This document shows, one piece after another, positions 5,405 through 6,819 of a stretch of DNA of 6,819 nucleotides. Source of the stretch: Bacteroidales bacterium (lineage in GTDB: Bacteria; Bacteroidota; Bacteroidia; Bacteroidales; UBA12077); contig DAOWML010000128.1 of assembly GCA_030643125.1 (NCBI GenBank), positions 1 through 6,819 on the forward strand. Direction: 5' to 3'. The notes beneath the pieces are model-generated. The model was not told the DNA's origin. It did no database searches and saw only the letters and a program-made list of their open reading frames with translations. Position 1 is the first letter of the stretch. Each line of letters begins with the position of its first letter. The position numbers were made by a program, and so were the translations under genes.

Positions 5405-6700
5405 TCAAAATTCACCTTCAAAAAACAACTCTTCTTTTAGCTTGGTTATTTGTTGCTGTGCGTAAGTATAGTAATTTTTATTAATTGCAATTTCAGGTTC
5501 AATAACTTTTTCATAGTACTCAATAGCTTTTAATTTATCACCTAATTTATCCTGGCAAATTGCAGCAATATCTATTATTATTTTATTCTTTTTATAACTT
5601 ATCCAAAAATCGCCTGAAAGATCTAATTCCAATGCTTTTTCATATACCTCAATTGCTTCTTCGAAATTATTTAAAGCATAATAACTTTCTGCCTTATAAA
5701 CCAAAATCTCAAAAATCAAGTTATTATCGGGTTTTAATAATTTCAATGCTTTATTATAGTAGAATATACATGAATCCGATTGATTCAACTCCATATGAAT
5801 ATTTCCCAGATGCTTATATATCTGCAAATCCACAGTTAAAGAATTCGCAATATCTAAATAGTATTTAGCTTTTTTAAGCTTTTTAACTTTAAAATAACAT
5901 ATTCCAATATTTTTAGAAATTACATAATCATCTTTATCTAATTCATAAGCTTTTAAATATGCAGGTATAGCTTTGTAATTATGATTTCGCATAACATTAA
6001 TATCACCAATCTTTATGTACAAATCAATATTCTGAGGATCAAACCGACTTGCTTTTTCCAGGTTTTCCAATGCTAAATCAAATTCTTTTTTCGAAGTATA
6101 AACGAGCGAAATATATTCATAAGCTTTAATGTCAGTACTATCTAATTCGATAGCTCTTTTTAACCACTTAATAGCATTTTTGCTATCCTTTAATTTAATA
6201 CTACAAAGACCCATATTTCTGGCAAAATATCCGTTTGTAGTATCCTTTGAATATAAATCCATTAATATCTTTTCAGCTTTTTTAGGTTTCTTTTGTTTCA
6301 AATACATATTGCTTAAAGATATCCCAACTTTTAAATTATAAGGATTTATTTCAATTACTTGTTCAAATACCTTTTGAGCTTTATTATCCTTATCAGCTTT
6401 TTGTAATATAAATCCATACTCAGCTAAATAATCAATATTTGCAGTATCCAATGCAATGGCCATTTTTATAGATTGTTCGGCACTAGTATATCTAAATGAT
6501 AATTTATTTATTAATGCCTGATAATAATATAATTCAGGATTATCCTGATTGTTTGATATAAACGAATTACAAGCATCAAGTGCTTCTGAATATTTTGAAG
6601 AAAGAATTAAAAATTTTATATTATCCAGATTGTTCTGACCAATACTATTAATATTAATACTTAATAAAATTGTAAAGAATAGAATAATTGTTTTTTTCAT
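5405..6700 (-). CDS. secreted TPR-repeat protein
   Basis: This 431-residue protein is almost wholly made of tetratricopeptide repeats after a signal peptide. Residues 1-22 (MKKTIILFF... ending NSIGQ) are a typical Sec signal with cleavage expected after GQ, so the protein should be periplasmic or on the inner face of the outer membrane; no lipobox cysteine is present. About ten or eleven 33-34-residue TPR units follow, roughly from residue 24 to 402, for example KAQKVFEQVIEINP (107-120), NAIKWLKRAIELDSTD (175-190), LALENLEKASRFDPQN (209-224) and EEAIEVYEKALELD (347-360). The end (403-431) is a charged tail. TPR arrays serve as protein-binding scaffolds; in Bacteroidota such proteins are common in envelope assembly and secretion systems, but no partner is suggested here. 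The ATG at 6700 is chosen because it starts the signal peptide directly. A possible promoter lies 70-100 bases upstream. The gene is complete and alone within the window. Confidence 0.9.
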   Translation of the reverse strand: MKKTIILFFTILLSININSIGQNNLDNIKFLILSSKYSEALDACNSFISNNQDNPELYYYQALINKLSFRYTSAEQSIKMAIALDTANIDYLAEYGFILQKADKDNKAQKVFEQVIEINPYNLKVGISLSNMYLKQKKPKKAEKILMDLYSKDTTNGYFARNMGLCSIKLKDSKNAIKWLKRAIELDSTDIKAYEYISLVYTSKKEFDLALENLEKASRFDPQNIDLYIKIGDINVMRNHNYKAIPAYLKAYELDKDDYVISKNIGICYFKVKKLKKAKYYLDIANSLTVDLQIYKHLGNIHMELNQSDSCIFYYNKALKLLKPDNNLIFEILVYKAESYYALNNFEEAIEVYEKALELDLSGDFWISYKKNKIIIDIAAICQDKLGDKLKAIEYYEKVIEPEIAINKNYYTYAQQQITKLKEELFFEGEF

Positions 6701-6769
6701 TATAAATTATGATTTGATTTAAAATTCGGGTTAAAACTTATTCATAATCTAATATAACTAAAATTATTT

Positions 6770-6799
6770 CAAAATATTTTAACCTGTTTAGGAAGCAAA
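6770..6799 (-). promoter_or_regulatory. possible promoter of the TPR gene
   Basis: On the minus strand TTTG (6796-6799) is followed after 19 bases by TATTTTG (6770-6776), one base shorter than the Bacteroidota -7 consensus TAnnTTTG. The predicted start near 6763 would give a leader of about 63 bases. It is supported by position and spacing, but the DNA is very AT-rich. Confidence 0.4.
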
Positions 6800-6819
6800 A
6801 TTATTCGGAATGATTAAAA

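Noticed and set aside
5560..6341. Plus-strand open frames at 5560-5868 and 6129-6341
   Set aside because: They are antisense to the TPR gene, whose repeat pattern explains the region fully.

Overview
The window looks like a chromosomal stretch from an AT-rich member of the Bacteroidota, probably an anaerobe or facultative anaerobe. The signs are low GC, A-rich leaders with mostly no Shine-Dalgarno sequence, TAnnTTTG-like promoter boxes, and a secreted TPR protein whose signal peptide ends in the '...SIGQ|N' style common in that phylum. The genus cannot be read from the sequence.

Layout. Bases 1-410 hold no gene, only AT-rich DNA with a 10-bp motif repeated three times, one inverted repeat and a possible -7 box. 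Then come an MFS transporter (411-1592, +) and, convergent to it, a GPP34/GOLPH3-like protein (1642-2289, -). Next, on the + strand, is a two-gene operon: a four-cluster [4Fe-4S] ferredoxin-like subunit (2515-2931) and a tungsten-type aldehyde:ferredoxin oxidoreductase (2924-4678). These overlap by 8 bases and the second has a good Shine-Dalgarno site inside the end of the first. After the operon comes a 139-bp MITE-like element (4679-4817) and then a clear rho-independent terminator (4845-4875). Last are a 113-residue protein of unknown function (5001-5342, +) and, convergent to it, a secreted TPR-repeat protein (5405-6700, -).

How the genes work together. Only the ferredoxin/AOR pair forms a clear functional unit: the large subunit should carry a bis-pterin tungsten centre plus one [4Fe-4S] cluster and interconvert aldehydes and carboxylates, while the small subunit should pass electrons to or from ferredoxin or a membrane partner. 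The large subunit belongs to a divergent branch whose second pterin-binding motif is altered, so its substrate is open. The MFS, GPP34, unknown and TPR genes have no evident link to it.

The strongest non-coding observation is the small element just after the AOR stop codon. It has 14-bp imperfect terminal inverted repeats starting TGTC, an internal foldable inverted repeat and an 8-bp direct duplication (TTAATTAG). It appears to have separated the AOR operon from its own terminator, which would otherwise lie about 20 bases after the stop.
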